Below, in pieces: positions 8,763 to 19,062 of a stretch of DNA of 43,715 nt. Position 1 is the first letter of the stretch, and each line of letters starts with the position of its first letter. The stretch spans positions 1 through 43,715 of the forward strand of contig PBPM01000001.1 in the NCBI GenBank assembly GCA_002724635.1, written 5' to 3'. The DNA is from Rhodospirillaceae bacterium. Its GTDB lineage: Bacteria; Pseudomonadota; Alphaproteobacteria; UBA6615. Made by a program: the position numbers and the translations under genes. Under the pieces are notes generated by a model that did no database searches, was not told where the DNA came from, and was given only the letters and a program-made list of their open reading frames with translations.

Positions 8763-9707
8763 ATGGCCTTGCATCCCCAGATTGTTGCTTTGATCGAGCG
8801 CGCCGCAGCCGCCGGTGTGCGCCCGACCCACGAGTTGACCCCCGAGGAGGCGCGTGCGCAGATTGACGAAATGTCGCGCGTGCGCGACGCGGAGTGCACA
8901 GCCGTGCGCATGGTTGCCGACACGGTTATCGACGGGCCTGACGGAAACCTGACCCTGCGTTTCTACTGGCCCGAAGTCGAGCAGACGGAGCTGGCGCCGG
9001 CGATCATGTTCTTTCATGGCGGGGGTCATGTAATCGGCAGCCTTAATTCCCATGACCTGGTCGCGAGGAACCTCTGCGCGGATACCGGCTACCTTGTTAT
9101 CTCGGTCGATTACCGGCTGGCGCCGGAACATAAATTCCCAGCCGCGCCCGAGGATTGCTTCGCGGCCACCCAATGGGTCGCGGCGAACTCTTGTCAGCTC
9201 GGTGTCGATCCAGATCGGATCGCGGTCGCCGGCGACAGCGCCGGGGCAAATCTGGCCGCCGTTGTCGCTATGATGGCGCGCGAGGCGGGTGGTCCGGAGC
9301 TCGCCTTCCAACTCTTGGTCTATCCGGTCGCAGACTTCGCCCTCGACACTCCGTCCTATGACACCTACGCCGAGGGAGCAGGCATTCTAACCGCGGCTGG
9401 CATGAAATGGTTCCGCGAGCATTACCTTAACAGTCCCGAGGATCGCGGCGACTGGCGAGCCGCGCCGCTGCGGGCGAAGGATTTCACGCGCCTGCCTCCG
9501 GCCCATGTGATTACAGCGGAGTGCGACGTGTTGCACGATGAAGGGGTACAGCTGGCGGCAGCGTTGGCGGGCGCCGGCGTGCCGGTGACCCATCGCGACT
9601 ATTCTGGGATGATGCACGGTTTCTATTCCTTCGCCCCGGTGGTCGATGACGGGCGCGCTGCACAGCGCGACGCCGCCGAGGCGCTGCGCGCTGCGCTGTC
9701 GTCATAA
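8763..9707 (+). CDS. Alpha/beta hydrolase, hormone-sensitive lipase (HSL) family esterase
   Basis: 314 residues from ATG 8763, chosen over an upstream in-frame ATG at 8727 because ggagaga lies 6-8 bases before it and HSL enzymes start here (MALHPQIVALIERAAAAG). It hydrolyses short-chain esters or related carboxylic esters. The oxyanion-hole motif HGGG is at 85-88, nucleophile Ser159 is in GDSAG, and the acid and base are Asp255 (AECDVLHDEG) and His285 (MMHGFYSF). The cap region precedes residue 85. There is no signal peptide, so it is cytoplasmic. It diverges from the LLM monooxygenase gene, so the two could share a catabolic role, but that is inference. The physiological substrate is unknown. 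Confidence 0.93.
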   Translation: MALHPQIVALIERAAAAGVRPTHELTPEEARAQIDEMSRVRDAECTAVRMVADTVIDGPDGNLTLRFYWPEVEQTELAPAIMFFHGGGHVIGSLNSHDLVARNLCADTGYLVISVDYRLAPEHKFPAAPEDCFAATQWVAANSCQLGVDPDRIAVAGDSAGANLAAVVAMMAREAGGPELAFQLLVYPVADFALDTPSYDTYAEGAGILTAAGMKWFREHYLNSPEDRGDWRAAPLRAKDFTRLPPAHVITAECDVLHDEGVQLAAALAGAGVPVTHRDYSGMMHGFYSFAPVVDDGRAAQRDAAEALRAALSS

Positions 9708-9732
9708 TCAAGGGGAATCGTACTGCCGTCGC

Positions 9733-9761
9733 TTGACATCATTGGGGAGCAGCAGTACATC
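9733..9761 (+). promoter_or_regulatory. Candidate promoter of tRNA-Asp
   Basis: A perfect -35 TTGACA (9733-9738), a 17-base spacer and a poorer -10 TACATC (9756-9761). The implied start lies a few bases before the tRNA at 9774, typical for a tRNA gene with its own promoter. Confidence 0.6.
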
Positions 9762-9773
9762 CGCCCTCGGCTT

Positions 9774-9851
<78 letters not shown>

Positions 9852-9871
9852 CTTAACCCTTTGTTATTAAA

Positions 9872-9886
9872 GGAAAAAGGTTTTCC
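9872..9886. terminator. Inverted repeat GGAAAA-AGG-TTTTCC after tRNA-Asp
   Basis: A perfect 6-base stem with a 3-base loop whose right arm carries the T-run, 20 bases past the tRNA. It is preceded by a second small stem CCTTT/AAAGG. It may end tRNA-Asp transcription, but the stem is A-U rich and weak. Confidence 0.35.
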
Positions 9887-9932
9887 GGGTAACAAACGGG
9901 TAACAAAATGGGAAACGGGGTTGCCGGGTAAC
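9886..9932 (+). repeat. Tandem 11-base repeats CGGGTAACAAA
   Basis: Two perfect copies lie head to tail at 9886-9896 and 9897-9907, and a shortened copy CGGGTAAC is at 9925-9932. The 11-base period puts the copies on nearly the same helix face, as for iterated protein-binding sites such as integrase arm sites. They lie between the two copies of the tRNA 3' end. Confidence 0.6.
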
Positions 9933-10117
9933 TGGTAAATACCCGTCACTCCCGGGACCCCATCGCGAAAACATACTTTGGTGTTTCGCCGCCTGATCGC
10001 GCCTGTTCGGCACCCCTATTGACCGTTAGGCAATCTGCTCCGTGACAAGTGAAAATACCTTTTCTTCGACTGCCGCTGGGAATTTGGCGAGCCTTGCACC
10101 GTTTTGCGCGCTGGTGT

Positions 10118-10133
10118 AATCCTGATCAGGTTT
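10118..10133. promoter_or_regulatory. Operator-like palindrome CCTGATCAGG before the nuo operon
   Basis: CCTGATCAGG (10121-10130) is perfectly self-complementary, and the symmetry extends to 10118-10133 with one mismatched pair. It abuts the weak -35 candidate at 10132, about 85 bases before nuoA. A regulator site for complex I expression is plausible; which regulator is unknown. Confidence 0.4.
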
Positions 10134-10217
10134 GTTGCGGGGGGTTAGGCTGCGTATTTCGGTACTTGTTAGACCGGATTATACGCTGTTCTGAGGCTCC
10201 ATACCTGAGCGTTGTTG

Positions 10218-10583
10218 ATGGAAGAACTTCTCCTCGAGTACCTGCCGATTCTAATTTTTCTAGGGCTCGCCGTTTGCCTTTCGCTAATGATGGTAATGGC
10301 GTCCGTTGTCATCGGCGCGCGCAAGCCCGACGCGGAGAAGAATTCGGCCTACGAGTGCGGCTTCGACGCTTTCGACGATGCGCGCATGAAGTTCGACGTG
10401 CGCTTCTATCTCGTGGCGATCCTTTTCATCATCTTCGACCTCGAGGTCGCGTTCCTGTTCCTGTGGGCAATCACCCTCTCTGACATCGGCGAGTTCGGTT
10501 TCTGGTCCATGATGGTGTTCCTCGGGGTCCTGACGGTCGGCTTCATCTATGAGTGGCGCAAGGGAGCGCTCGAATGGGAATAA
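10218..10583 (+). CDS. nuoA: NADH-quinone oxidoreductase subunit A
   Basis: 121 residues from ATG 10218 (two in-frame TTG codons precede it). NuoA is a small membrane-arm subunit beside the quinone cavity of complex I. Three transmembrane segments are visible (about 8-30, 62-83, 90-110), with the conserved loop [20 protein letters not shown] between helices 1 and 2, including the Cys that is redox-state sensitive in mitochondrial ND3. It starts the nuo operon. Its end overlaps the nuoB start by ten bases, so the two are probably translationally coupled. Confidence 0.96.
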   Translation: MEELLLEYLPILIFLGLAVCLSLMMVMASVVIGARKPDAEKNSAYECGFDAFDDARMKFDVRFYLVAILFIIFDLEVAFLFLWAITLSDIGEFGFWSMMVFLGVLTVGFIYEWRKGALEWE

Positions 10584-11122
10584 CCGTTCACGATCAGGCC
10601 GCCGCCGTCTTCCGCCCCGGCCCCGACCAGGACGCGGCGATCCAAGCCGTCACCGACGAGCTGGCGGATAAGGGCTTTGTGCTCGCCAACGCCGACAAAC
10701 TGGTCAACTGGGCGCGCACGGGCTCGCTCTGGCCGATGACTTTCGGCCTTGCCTGCTGTGCGGTCGAGATGATGCACACCGCAGCCTCGCGCTACGACAT
10801 GGACCGGTTCGGCTTCCTGTTCCGGCCGAGCCCGCGCCAGTCCGACGTGATGATTGTGGCTGGCACGCTCACCAACAAGATGGCACCGGCGCTGCGCAAG
10901 GTCTACGATCAGATGCCTGAGCCGCGCTGGGTCATCTCCATGGGCTCCTGTGCCAATGGCGGTGGCTATTATCACTATTCCTACTCGGTGGTGCGCGGAT
11001 GTGACCGGATCGTACCTGTGGACATCTATGTACCCGGCTGTCCGCCCACGGCCGAGGCGCTGCTCTATGGCATCATGCAGTTGCAGCGGAAGATCCGCCG
11101 CACCGGGACGATCGCGCGTTAG
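10574..11122 (+). CDS. nuoB: NADH-quinone oxidoreductase subunit B
   Basis: 182 residues from ATG 10574, chosen over an upstream in-frame start at 10553 because agggag lies just before it. NuoB (PSST) carries cluster N2, the last iron-sulfur centre, which passes electrons to quinone. The four [4Fe-4S] ligands are visible: tandem Cys61-Cys62 ([10 protein letters not shown]), Cys126 (MGSCANGGG) and Cys156 (VPGCPPTAE). The charged, alanine-rich first 30 residues vary in the family. It overlaps nuoA by ten bases. Confidence 0.98.
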   Translation: MGITVHDQAAAVFRPGPDQDAAIQAVTDELADKGFVLANADKLVNWARTGSLWPMTFGLACCAVEMMHTAASRYDMDRFGFLFRPSPRQSDVMIVAGTLTNKMAPALRKVYDQMPEPRWVISMGSCANGGGYYHYSYSVVRGCDRIVPVDIYVPGCPPTAEALLYGIMQLQRKIRRTGTIAR

Positions 11123-11155
11123 CGCGGACAGCAGTCAAGGTATACGGACACCCGC

Positions 11156-11785
11156 ATGAACGAAGCACTTAAGGATCTCGGCGAGTATATCGCCGGCGCC
11201 TTGCCGCAGGACGTGATCGGCACGGAGCTTGCCTTCGGTGAGCTGATGGTCACCGTGCGCCCCTCGTCGATCCTGCGTGTTTTGGCTTTCCTGCGCGACG
11301 ACAGCACCTGTCTGTTCAAGGTGCTGATCGATCTGAGCGGTGCCGACTATCCCGAGCGCAAATCCCGCTTTGAGATTGTCTACAGCCTCCTGTCGATTAG
11401 CCAGAATCAGCGTGTGAGGGTGAAGACGAGTGTCGGCGAGGACGAGCCGGTCCCGTCGGCAACGACGGTCTACAGCGCTGCGGGCTGGTACGAGCGCGAG
11501 ACCTGGGACATGTACGGTATCTATTTCACCGACCATCCCGACCTGCGCCGTATCCTCACCGACTACGGTTTCGAGGGGCACCCGATGCGCAAGGACTTCC
11601 CGCTGACCGGGCGGGTCGAGGTGCGGTACGACGAGACCCAGAAGCGGGTGGTCTATGACCCGGTCAAGCTTACTCAAGATTTCCGCAGCTTCGATTTCCT
11701 CAGTCCCTGGGAGGGCATGGGCGAGATCCTTCCCGGCGACGAGAAGGCAAAAGCGGATGGGGAAGAGGAGGGCGAGAGCGCCTGA
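11156..11785 (+). CDS. nuoC: NADH-quinone oxidoreductase subunit C
   Basis: 209 residues, the separate form of NuoC (30 kDa subunit) rather than the NuoCD fusion of enterobacteria. It is part of the quinone-binding connection module. The family signature is clear: [20 protein letters not shown] followed by [19 protein letters not shown]. The C-terminus is a charged, Glu/Lys-rich tail after [12 protein letters not shown]. Its TGA shares one base with the ATG of nuoD, implying coupled translation. Confidence 0.97.
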   Translation: MNEALKDLGEYIAGALPQDVIGTELAFGELMVTVRPSSILRVLAFLRDDSTCLFKVLIDLSGADYPERKSRFEIVYSLLSISQNQRVRVKTSVGEDEPVPSATTVYSAAGWYERETWDMYGIYFTDHPDLRRILTDYGFEGHPMRKDFPLTGRVEVRYDETQKRVVYDPVKLTQDFRSFDFLSPWEGMGEILPGDEKAKADGEEEGESA

Positions 11786-12963
11786 TGTCCGAAGTCGCTA
11801 TCAAGAACATGACCCTTAACTTCGGGCCGCAGCACACCGCGGCCCATGGCGTGCTGCGCCTCGTGCTCGAGATGGACGGCGAGGTGGTCGAGCGCGCTGA
11901 CCCGCACATCGGGCTGCTGCATCGCGGCACCGAGAAGCTGATCGAGTACAAGACCTATCTGCAGGCGGTGCCCTATTTCGACCGCCTCGATTACGTCTCG
12001 CCCATGTGCCAAGAGCACACTTACGCGCTCGCGGTCGAGAAGCTTCTTGGTATCGAGGTGCCCGAGCGCGGCCAGTATATCCGAGTTCTGTTCTCCGAGA
12101 TTACCCGCATCCTCAACCACATCATGAACCTTACGACCTATGCGCTGGACGTCGGGGCGATGACGCCGCTCTTGTGGGGCTTCGAGGAACGCGAGCGGAT
12201 GATGGAGTTCTACGAGCGCGTCTCGGGTGCCCGCCTGCATGCAGCCTATTTCCGCCCCGGCGGCGTGCATCAGGATCTGCCGACCGGGCTCGCCGAGGAC
12301 ATCTACACCTTCTGCGAGAGCTACCCGAAGTTCATCGACGACATGGAAAGCCTGCTGACCGAGAACCGTATCTTCAAGCAGCGCACGGTCGATATCGGGG
12401 TATTCACGCGCGAGGAGGCGATGGACTGGGGCATGTCGGGGCCCACCCTGCGCGCCAGCGGCGTCGCCTGGGATCTGCGCAAGTCCCAGCCCTACGACGT
12501 CTATGACCGGATGGATTTCGACATCCCCGTCGGCAAGACCGGCGACTGCTACGCGCGATACCTGGTCCGCGTCGAGGAGATGCGCCAGAGTCTGCGCATT
12601 ATCAAGCAGTGCATAGACGAGATGCCGGACGGCCCGGTCATCACGCAGAACCACAAGTTGACCCCGCCGCGCCGCGACGAGATGAAGTATTCGATGGAAG
12701 CGCTGATCCATCACTTCAAGCTCTACACCGAGGGCTATCACGTGCCGCCGGGCGAGACCTATACCGCCGTTGAGGCGCCCAAGGGCGAATTCGGTGTGTA
12801 TCTGGTGGCCGACGGCAGCAACAGGCCCTATCGCTGTAAGATCCGTGCGCCGGGCTTTGCCTTCATGCAGGCGGTTGAGGCCCTGACCAAGGGGCACATG
12901 CTGGCCGACGTGCCCGCGGTAATCGGCAGCCTCGATATCGTTTTTGGGGAGGTCGACCGATGA
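11785..12963 (+). CDS. nuoD: NADH-quinone oxidoreductase subunit D
   Basis: 392 residues. NuoD (49 kDa subunit) lines the quinone cavity beside cluster N2 and descends from the hydrogenase large subunit. The quinone-pocket loop near the N-terminus reads [15 protein letters not shown], where most relatives have [24 protein letters not shown] follows, and the C-terminus ends with the conserved [12 protein letters not shown]. The start overlaps nuoC by one base and the stop overlaps nuoE by four (ATGA). Confidence 0.98.
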   Translation: MSEVAIKNMTLNFGPQHTAAHGVLRLVLEMDGEVVERADPHIGLLHRGTEKLIEYKTYLQAVPYFDRLDYVSPMCQEHTYALAVEKLLGIEVPERGQYIRVLFSEITRILNHIMNLTTYALDVGAMTPLLWGFEERERMMEFYERVSGARLHAAYFRPGGVHQDLPTGLAEDIYTFCESYPKFIDDMESLLTENRIFKQRTVDIGVFTREEAMDWGMSGPTLRASGVAWDLRKSQPYDVYDRMDFDIPVGKTGDCYARYLVRVEEMRQSLRIIKQCIDEMPDGPVITQNHKLTPPRRDEMKYSMEALIHHFKLYTEGYHVPPGETYTAVEAPKGEFGVYLVADGSNRPYRCKIRAPGFAFMQAVEALTKGHMLADVPAVIGSLDIVFGEVDR

Positions 12964-13544
12964 GCGGCGCCTTTGCATTCGACGACACCTACCGCGCGCG
13001 CGCGGAGACGATCGTGGCACGCTATCCCGAGGGGCGCCAGCAGAGCGCGGTGATCCCGCTGCTCGATCTGGCTCAGCGTCAGGCCGGCGGCTGGCTGCGG
13101 ACCGAGGCGATCGAGTATGTCGCTGCCTATCTCGGGATGCCCAAGATTCGGGTGCTCGAGGTCGCGTCCTTCTACTCGATGTTCAACCTCGAGCCCGTTG
13201 GCACCAACTTCGTTCAGCTCTGCCGCACGACCCCGTGCTGGCTGCGCGGCTCCGACGACCTGCGCGCTGTTGCAAAAGAGGTCACGGGCTGCGAACTGGG
13301 CGAGACTAGCGAGGACGGCGTCTTCACGGTGGTCGAGGTCGAATGCCTTGGAGCGTGCTGCAACGCGCCGATGGTCCAGATCAACGACGACTATTACGAG
13401 GACCTGACGGCCGACAGTTTCAGGGTAGTGCTCGAGGCACTCAAGTGCGGCGAGACGCCCGAGACGGGATCGCAGTCGGGCCGGAAGGGCTCGGAGCCTG
13501 CCGGCGAGCTGACCTCGCTAAACGGTGTAGGGAAGGGCGCGTGA
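12960..13544 (+). CDS. nuoE: NADH-quinone oxidoreductase subunit E
   Basis: 194 residues. NuoE (24 kDa) has a thioredoxin-like fold carrying [2Fe-2S] cluster N1a in the NADH-oxidising module. Ligands: Cys88 and Cys93 ([10 protein letters not shown]), Cys129 and Cys133 ([11 protein letters not shown]); the extra Cys134 after the fourth ligand is unusual but not disruptive. The N-terminal helices contain [20 protein letters not shown]. The last 35 residues are low-complexity and specific to this branch. It overlaps nuoD by four bases and nuoF by one. Confidence 0.97.
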   Translation: MSGAFAFDDTYRARAETIVARYPEGRQQSAVIPLLDLAQRQAGGWLRTEAIEYVAAYLGMPKIRVLEVASFYSMFNLEPVGTNFVQLCRTTPCWLRGSDDLRAVAKEVTGCELGETSEDGVFTVVEVECLGACCNAPMVQINDDYYEDLTADSFRVVLEALKCGETPETGSQSGRKGSEPAGELTSLNGVGKGA

Positions 13545-14845
13545 TGCTGCGGGACGAGGATCGTATCTTCCGGAACCTGTATGGCCAGAATGACTGGCGG
13601 CTCGGGGGCGCGAGGCGCCGGGGCATATGGGATGACACCAAGGCGCTGATCGAACGCGGCCGCGAGGCTCTTGTCGAGGAGATCAAGGAATCGGGTCTGC
13701 GCGGGCGCGGCGGCGCGGGTTTCCCGACCGGCGTCAAATGGTCCTTCATGCCGCCCGAGGAGCGCCGCGACGGACGGCCGCATTACTTGGTGGTCAATGC
13801 GGATGAGTCAGAGCCGGGCACCTGCAAGGACCGCGAGATTCTGCGCTACGATCCGCACACGCTGGTCGAGGGCTGCCTAGTCGCGGGCTTCGCCATGGGC
13901 GCCAACGCCGCCTATATTTATGTGCGCGGCGAGTTCTATTCCGAGGCCTCGCATCTGCAGCAGGCGATCGACGAGGCCTATGATGCCGGGCTGATTGGCC
14001 CGAACGCGTCCGGCTCCGGATGGGACTTCGACGTCTACCTCCATCGCGGGGCGGGGGCGTATATCTGCGGCGAGGAGACCGCGCTACTCGAGAGCCTCGA
14101 GGGCAAGAAGGGCCAGCCGCGCCTCAAGCCGCCATTCCCGGCGGCCTGTGGCCTCTATGGCTGTCCGACGACCGTGAACAATGTCGAGACCATCGCCGTA
14201 GCGCCGACCATTCTGCGGCGCGGCGCCTCCTGGTTCTCCGGCTTTGGGCGTGAGAACAACACCGGCACCAAGATTTTCTCGATCTCGGGCCATGTGAACA
14301 ACCCGTGCAATGTCGAGGAGGAGATGAGCATCCCCCTCAAGGTGCTCATCGAGCGCCATGCCGGCGGCGTGCGCGGCGGTTGGGACAATCTCCAGGCGGT
14401 GATCCCGGGCGGCTCGTCAACCCCGTGCCTGTCGAAGAATATCTGCGACAGCGTGCTAATGGATTTCGACGGTCTTCGCGAGCACAACAGCGGGCTCGGC
14501 ACGGCGGCGGTCATCGTTATCGACAAATCGGCCGACATGGTCGAGGCGATCGCGCGGCTGAGCCATTTCTACCGGCATGAAAGTTGCGGCCAGTGTACCC
14601 CGTGTCGCGAGGGCATGGGCTGGGTCTACCGGGTCATGCAGCGGCTCGTCACGGGCGATGCAGAGATCGAGGAAATCGACATGCTCTGGGAGGTCACCAA
14701 GCAGATCGAGGGACACACAATCTGCGCGCTCGCCGACGGCGGCGTGTGGCCGGTTCAGGGGCTGATCCGGCATTTCCGCTCGGAACTCGAGCGCCGCATC
14801 CTCGCGCGCAAGACCGGCGGTACGTCCGCCCAGGCCGCGGAATAA
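13544..14845 (+). CDS. nuoF: NADH-quinone oxidoreductase subunit F
   Basis: 433 residues from ATG 13544, overlapping the nuoE stop by one base; the longer open frame begins inside nuoE and is not the protein. NuoF (51 kDa) binds NADH and FMN and carries cluster N3. The glycine-rich nucleotide motif [10 protein letters not shown] is at 54-63, the FMN region includes [17 protein letters not shown], and the [4Fe-4S] ligands are Cys348, Cys351, Cys354 ([12 protein letters not shown]) and Cys394 ([10 protein letters not shown]). It is full length with all key residues. Confidence 0.98.
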   Translation: MLRDEDRIFRNLYGQNDWRLGGARRRGIWDDTKALIERGREALVEEIKESGLRGRGGAGFPTGVKWSFMPPEERRDGRPHYLVVNADESEPGTCKDREILRYDPHTLVEGCLVAGFAMGANAAYIYVRGEFYSEASHLQQAIDEAYDAGLIGPNASGSGWDFDVYLHRGAGAYICGEETALLESLEGKKGQPRLKPPFPAACGLYGCPTTVNNVETIAVAPTILRRGASWFSGFGRENNTGTKIFSISGHVNNPCNVEEEMSIPLKVLIERHAGGVRGGWDNLQAVIPGGSSTPCLSKNICDSVLMDFDGLREHNSGLGTAAVIVIDKSADMVEAIARLSHFYRHESCGQCTPCREGMGWVYRVMQRLVTGDAEIEEIDMLWEVTKQIEGHTICALADGGVWPVQGLIRHFRSELERRILARKTGGTSAQAAE

Positions 14846-14858
14846 GGGGGCGCGGGCG

Positions 14859-16922
14859 ATGCCAAAGGTCACCGTCGACGGCGTCGAGATCGAGGTTCCC
14901 GCTGGTGTCACCGCACTGCAGGCCTGCGAGATGGCCGGCAAGGAGATTCCGCGCTTCTGTTACCACGAGCGCCTCTCGGTCGCCGGCAACTGCCGCATGT
15001 GCCTGATCGAGGTCTCGCCCGGACCGCCCAAGCCGGCGGCGTCCTGTGCGCTGCCCGTTGCCGACGGCATGGAGATCAAGACAGACTCCGAGATGGTCAA
15101 AAAGGCCCGCAACGGGGTGATGGAGTTCCTGCTCATCAACCACCCGCTGGATTGCCCGATCTGCGACCAGGGCGGGGAGTGCGACCTACAGGACCAGGCT
15201 ATGGCCTATGGCCGTGACGGCTCGCGCTTTGCCGAGCACAAGCGCGCGGTTAAGGACAAGCATATGGGCCCGCTGGTCAAGACGATCATGACCCGCTGCA
15301 TCCACTGCACCCGCTGCGTGCGGTTCGCAACCGAGATCGCGGGCGTGCCCGAGCTTGGTCTGCTGGGGCGCGGCGAGCATGCCGAGATCACCACCTATCT
15401 CGAGAAGTCGCTAGATTCTGAGCTCTCGGCCAATGTAATCGACCTGTGCCCCGTCGGCGCGCTGACCTCCAAGCCCTACGCCTTCGTGTCGCGGCCCTGG
15501 GAGCTCACCAAGACCGAGTCCGTAGACGTGCTCGACGCGGTTGGCGCGGCGATCCGGGTCGACGGGCGCCAGACCGAGGTGCTACGCGTTCTGCCGCGGC
15601 TCAATGAGGACGTCAACGAGGAGTGGCTCGCCGACAAGTCCCGCTACGCCTGCGACGCGCTGTCGCGCCAGCGCCTCGACCGGCCCTATGTGCGCCGCGA
15701 CGGCAAGCTCGCCGAGGCCGGCTGGGACGAGGCCTTCGCGGCCATTGCGGAGAAGATGCAAGACCTCGACGGATCGCGCATTGCGGCCATTGCCGGTGAC
15801 CTGTGCGACACGGAATCTATGTTTGTTCTCAAGGGGTTGATGGACACGGCGGGCTCGCCCAACATCGATTGTCGCCAGGACGGTGCGAAGCTGCCCGCCG
15901 TGCGCGCCGGTTACATCATGAATACCGGCATTGCCGAGCTCGAGACCGCCGACGTGGTGCTGTTGGTCGGTACCAACCCGCGCTGGGAGGCGCCGCTGGT
16001 TAATGCGCGCCTACGAAAGGCTTGGTTGCAGGGCGGGGCCGAGATCGCTGCCGTCGGCCCGCAGATCGACCTAACCTATCCCTGCGACAATCTCGGCGTC
16101 GGCCCCGATATGCTCCGGGCCATCGCCGACGGCTCGCACCCGTACGCCGAAAGCTTGAAGAACGCCAAGCGCCCGGTGGTAATCGTCGGTATGGGCGCGC
16201 TCGCACGCGCCGATGGCGACGCGGTCCTCGCCGCGTCCCGCGAGCTCGCCGAGACTTGTAATGTCGTGCGTGACGGCTGGAACGGCTTCAACGTTCTGCA
16301 CACCGCGGCCGCGCGGGTCGGCGGCCTAGACATCGGCTTTGTGCCCAAGGAGGGTGGCCGCGACGTGGCCGGAATCCTCAACGCCGCGTCCGCCGGCGAC
16401 ATCGATCTAGTCTACCTGCTCGGCGCCGACGAGATCGACATGAGCCGCCTGGGGAACGCCTTCGTCGTTTACCAGGGCCATCACGGCGATGCGGGCGCGC
16501 TTCGCGCCGATGTGATCCTGCCCGGCGCGGCCTATACCGAGAAGAACGCCACCTATGTGAACACCGAGGGCCGAGTCCAGCTCGGTCGCCAGGCCGTCCA
16601 GCCGCCGGGCGATGCGCGCGAGGACTGGACTATCATCCGAGCGCTCTCGGGCGCCGTTGGCGCACCGCTGGATTACGTCACCCTGGGTGACGTGCGTGCG
16701 GCTATGGCCGATGCTAATTCGCTCTTCGACCGGGTCGACGAGGTTGTCCCGGCGGACTGGGAGTCTTTTGGCGCCGTCGGTGCGATGGACACCGCGCCCT
16801 TCGAGAGCTCGATTGCGAATTACTACATGACCGACCCGATCAGCCGGGCGTCGGAAACCATGGCCGAGTGTACGCGCGAGTTCGTCTCGGCCGGCGGCGA
16901 GAGGGCCGGCACCAATGGTTGA
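14859..16922 (+). CDS. nuoG: NADH-quinone oxidoreductase subunit G
   Basis: 687 residues, the shorter mitochondrial-like form. NuoG (75 kDa) carries clusters N1b, N4 and N5 linking NuoF to the quinone module. The N-terminal [2Fe-2S] ligands are Cys34, Cys45, Cys48 and Cys63. The His-Cys3 motif follows in [19 protein letters not shown], then [10 protein letters not shown] and [17 protein letters not shown]. The remainder is a molybdopterin-oxidoreductase-like domain without cofactor residues. The extra N7 cysteine cluster of E. coli NuoG is not seen. It starts 13 bases after nuoF and overlaps nuoH by eight bases. Confidence 0.97.
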   Translation: MPKVTVDGVEIEVPAGVTALQACEMAGKEIPRFCYHERLSVAGNCRMCLIEVSPGPPKPAASCALPVADGMEIKTDSEMVKKARNGVMEFLLINHPLDCPICDQGGECDLQDQAMAYGRDGSRFAEHKRAVKDKHMGPLVKTIMTRCIHCTRCVRFATEIAGVPELGLLGRGEHAEITTYLEKSLDSELSANVIDLCPVGALTSKPYAFVSRPWELTKTESVDVLDAVGAAIRVDGRQTEVLRVLPRLNEDVNEEWLADKSRYACDALSRQRLDRPYVRRDGKLAEAGWDEAFAAIAEKMQDLDGSRIAAIAGDLCDTESMFVLKGLMDTAGSPNIDCRQDGAKLPAVRAGYIMNTGIAELETADVVLLVGTNPRWEAPLVNARLRKAWLQGGAEIAAVGPQIDLTYPCDNLGVGPDMLRAIADGSHPYAESLKNAKRPVVIVGMGALARADGDAVLAASRELAETCNVVRDGWNGFNVLHTAAARVGGLDIGFVPKEGGRDVAGILNAASAGDIDLVYLLGADEIDMSRLGNAFVVYQGHHGDAGALRADVILPGAAYTEKNATYVNTEGRVQLGRQAVQPPGDAREDWTIIRALSGAVGAPLDYVTLGDVRAAMADANSLFDRVDEVVPADWESFGAVGAMDTAPFESSIANYYMTDPISRASETMAECTREFVSAGGERAGTNG

Positions 16923-17934
16923 TTTCTGGTGGTCATATGGCTGGCCGACGGCCTGGATCGTCATCCAGATCCTTTTCATCGTCGTGCCGCTCCTGATCGT
17001 GGTCGCCTACCTGACCTACGCCGAACGCAAGGTGATCGGCTTAATGCAGCTCCGCATGGGCCCCAACGTGGTCGGGCCGTTCGGCCTGCTGCAGCCGTTC
17101 GCCGACGCGCTTAAGCTGATGACCAAGGAGCTGATTATCCCGACCGGCGCGAACCGGGTGATCTTCCTGCTGGCGCCAATGCTCACCTTCATCCTTGCTA
17201 TGGTTGGCTGGGCGGTGATCCCGGTGGCCGAGGGCTGGGTCCTATCCGACATCAATGTTGGCATTCTCTACCTCTTTGCCATTAGCTCGCTTGGCGTCTA
17301 CGGCATCATTATGGCCGGCTGGGCGTCTAACTCGAAATATCCCTTCCTTGGCGCTCTGCGCTCCGCCGCCCAGATGGTTTCCTACGAGGTCTCGATCGGT
17401 TTCGTCATAATCACCGTGCTGGTTGCAGTGGGCTCACTCAACCTCACCGATATCGTGCTCGCCCAGCAGGACGTCTGGTTCTTTATTCCGCTCCTACCGA
17501 TGTTCATCGTCTTCGTGGTCTCGGCGCTAGCGGAGACCAATCGCGCGCCCTTCGACCTACCCGAGGCTGAGGCCGAGCTAGTCACCGGCTACAATGTCGA
17601 ATATTCGGCCATGGCCTTCGCGCTGTTTTTCCTCGGCGAATACGCGAACATGGTGCTGATGAGCGGGATGACAGTCATCCTGTTCCTGGGCGGCTGGCTG
17701 CCGCCCCTCGATATCGCGATCTTCAACTGGATACCCGGCATCGTCTGGTTTTCCCTAAAGGTTTCGGTGATGCTGTTTGTGTTCCTGTGGGTGCGCGCCA
17801 CGCTGCCGCGCTATCGCTATGACCAGCTGATGCGACTAGGTTGGAAGGTCTTCCTGCCCGCCTCGCTGCTCTGGGTGGTAGTCACCGCCGGCGCAATCGT
17901 CGTGTTCGACTGGTACCCGGGCGTCGTGAACTAG
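16915..17934 (+). CDS. nuoH: NADH-quinone oxidoreductase subunit H
   Basis: 339 residues, about eight transmembrane helices. NuoH (ND1) joins the membrane arm to the peripheral arm and forms much of the quinone tunnel. Signatures: [20 protein letters not shown] after helix 1, and the acidic loop [20 protein letters not shown], the most conserved part of the family. The final helix ends [10 protein letters not shown]. It overlaps nuoG by eight bases. Confidence 0.98.
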   Translation: MVDFWWSYGWPTAWIVIQILFIVVPLLIVVAYLTYAERKVIGLMQLRMGPNVVGPFGLLQPFADALKLMTKELIIPTGANRVIFLLAPMLTFILAMVGWAVIPVAEGWVLSDINVGILYLFAISSLGVYGIIMAGWASNSKYPFLGALRSAAQMVSYEVSIGFVIITVLVAVGSLNLTDIVLAQQDVWFFIPLLPMFIVFVVSALAETNRAPFDLPEAEAELVTGYNVEYSAMAFALFFLGEYANMVLMSGMTVILFLGGWLPPLDIAIFNWIPGIVWFSLKVSVMLFVFLWVRATLPRYRYDQLMRLGWKVFLPASLLWVVVTAGAIVVFDWYPGVVN

Positions 17935-17945
17935 GGAGAATCGGT

Positions 17946-18434
17946 ATGGCCATGCTCGAGCGTACTGCCCGTTCGTTGCTCCTGACGGAGATCGTCGCGG
18001 GCCTATGGCTGACGCTGAAGTATTTCTTCAAGCCCAAGGTCACCCTGAATTACCCCTACGAGAAGGGGCCGATAAGCCCGCGTTTTCGAGGCGAGCACGC
18101 GCTGCGCCGCTACCCGAACGGCGAGGAACGTTGCATCGCCTGTAAGCTGTGCGAGGCGATCTGTCCAGCCCAAGCCATTTCCATCGAGGCCGAGCCGCGC
18201 GCCGACGGCTCGCGCCGTACCACGCGCTACGACATCGATATGACGAAGTGCATCTATTGCGGCTTCTGTCAGGAGGCCTGCCCCGTGGACGCCATCGTCG
18301 AAGGACCAAATTTCGAGTTCGCGACCGAAACGCGAGAGGAACTGATGTACGACAAAGAAAAGCTGCTGACGAACGGCGATCGTTGGGAATCCGAACTGGC
18401 CGCGGCGATTTCCGCCGACGCGCCATATCGTTAG
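17946..18434 (+). CDS. nuoI: NADH-quinone oxidoreductase subunit I
   Basis: 162 residues from ATG 17946, supported by gggaga just upstream; the longer open frame begins inside nuoH and is rejected. NuoI (TYKY) is a ferredoxin-like subunit with clusters N6a and N6b. The two CxxCxxCxxxCP motifs are complete: Cys63, 66, 69, 73 and Cys102, 105, 108, 112. An amphipathic N-terminal helix ([18 protein letters not shown]) anchors it to the membrane side. It follows nuoH after 11 bases. Confidence 0.98.
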   Translation: MAMLERTARSLLLTEIVAGLWLTLKYFFKPKVTLNYPYEKGPISPRFRGEHALRRYPNGEERCIACKLCEAICPAQAISIEAEPRADGSRRTTRYDIDMTKCIYCGFCQEACPVDAIVEGPNFEFATETREELMYDKEKLLTNGDRWESELAAAISADAPYR

Positions 18435-18447
18435 GCGGGGTTGCATC

Positions 18448-19062
18448 TTGTTCATTCAGGCTCTTGTATTCTATCTCTTCGCCGCGGTCACCGTGGCCTC
18501 GGGCGTTATGGTGATCTCCGCCCGCAACCCAGTGCATTCGGTCCTGTTCCTGATCCTAGCCTTCTTCAACTCGGCTGGGCTGTTCGTGCTCATCGGTGCC
18601 GAGTTTCTGGCGATGATCCTGGTCGTGGTCTATGTCGGCGCCGTCGCCGTCTTGTTCCTGTTCGTTGTCATGATGCTCGACATCAACTTTGCCGAGCTTC
18701 GTGAGGGCTTCCTGCAGTATCTGCCCGTCGGCGCGCTGATTGGGCTTATCCTCGCTGCCGAGTTGATCCTGATCTTCGGCTCATGGAGCATCGCGCCCGA
18801 CGCAGGCCAGACCCTTACCGCGCCGGCCCTGCCGCCCGATCAGGTGACCAACACCCATGCGCTTGGCCAGATCATCTATACAGACTATGTCTACCTCTTT
18901 CAGGCCTCTGGTATTGTGTTACTGATCGCCATGGTTGGCGCCATCGTGCTAACCCTACGCCGCCGACCCGGCGTGCGCAGGCAGAAGATTGCGGATCAGG
19001 TCTCGCGTCGGCGCGAGGATGTGGTTGAGGTACGTGACGTCACCACGGGGAGCGGTGCCTGA
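18448..19062 (+). CDS. nuoJ: NADH-quinone oxidoreductase subunit J
   Basis: 204 residues, starting with TTG 18448, preceded by a ggcgggg ribosome site; no ATG fits before the first helix, and family members begin at this point ([15 protein letters not shown]). NuoJ (ND6) is a membrane-arm subunit. Five transmembrane helices are visible, with the conserved pi-bulge segment [19 protein letters not shown] in helix 3. The C-terminus after helix 5 is basic. The stop overlaps the nuoK ATG by one base. The rare TTG start may keep translation in step with neighbours. Confidence 0.96.
   Translation: MFIQALVFYLFAAVTVASGVMVISARNPVHSVLFLILAFFNSAGLFVLIGAEFLAMILVVVYVGAVAVLFLFVVMMLDINFAELREGFLQYLPVGALIGLILAAELILIFGSWSIAPDAGQTLTAPALPPDQVTNTHALGQIIYTDYVYLFQASGIVLLIAMVGAIVLTLRRRPGVRRQKIADQVSRRREDVVEVRDVTTGSGA

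Larger units (their letters stand above)
9852..10217. other. Gene-free, repeat-rich stretch between tRNA-Asp and nuoA
   Basis: 366 bases without a convincing gene. From left to right: small stems CCTTT/AAAGG and GGAAAA-AGG-TTTTCC (9872-9886) that could end tRNA-Asp transcription; tandem CGGGTAACAAA repeats; the second copy of the tRNA 3' end; palindrome CCTGATCAGG; and a weak nuo promoter candidate, TTGTTG (10132-10137), 17-base spacer, TATTTC (10155-10160). Base composition is lower in G+C in its first half than the flanking genes. Confidence 0.6.

Noticed and set aside
10049-10483. Open frame of 144 codons overlapping nuoA
   Set aside because: nuoA in the other frame is unmistakable; this frame has no family features.
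11674-13020. Long minus-strand open frame (448 codons) opposite nuoD
   Set aside because: It lies wholly antisense to a clear nuoD in G+C-rich DNA, with no recognisable domains; such frames arise from codon bias.
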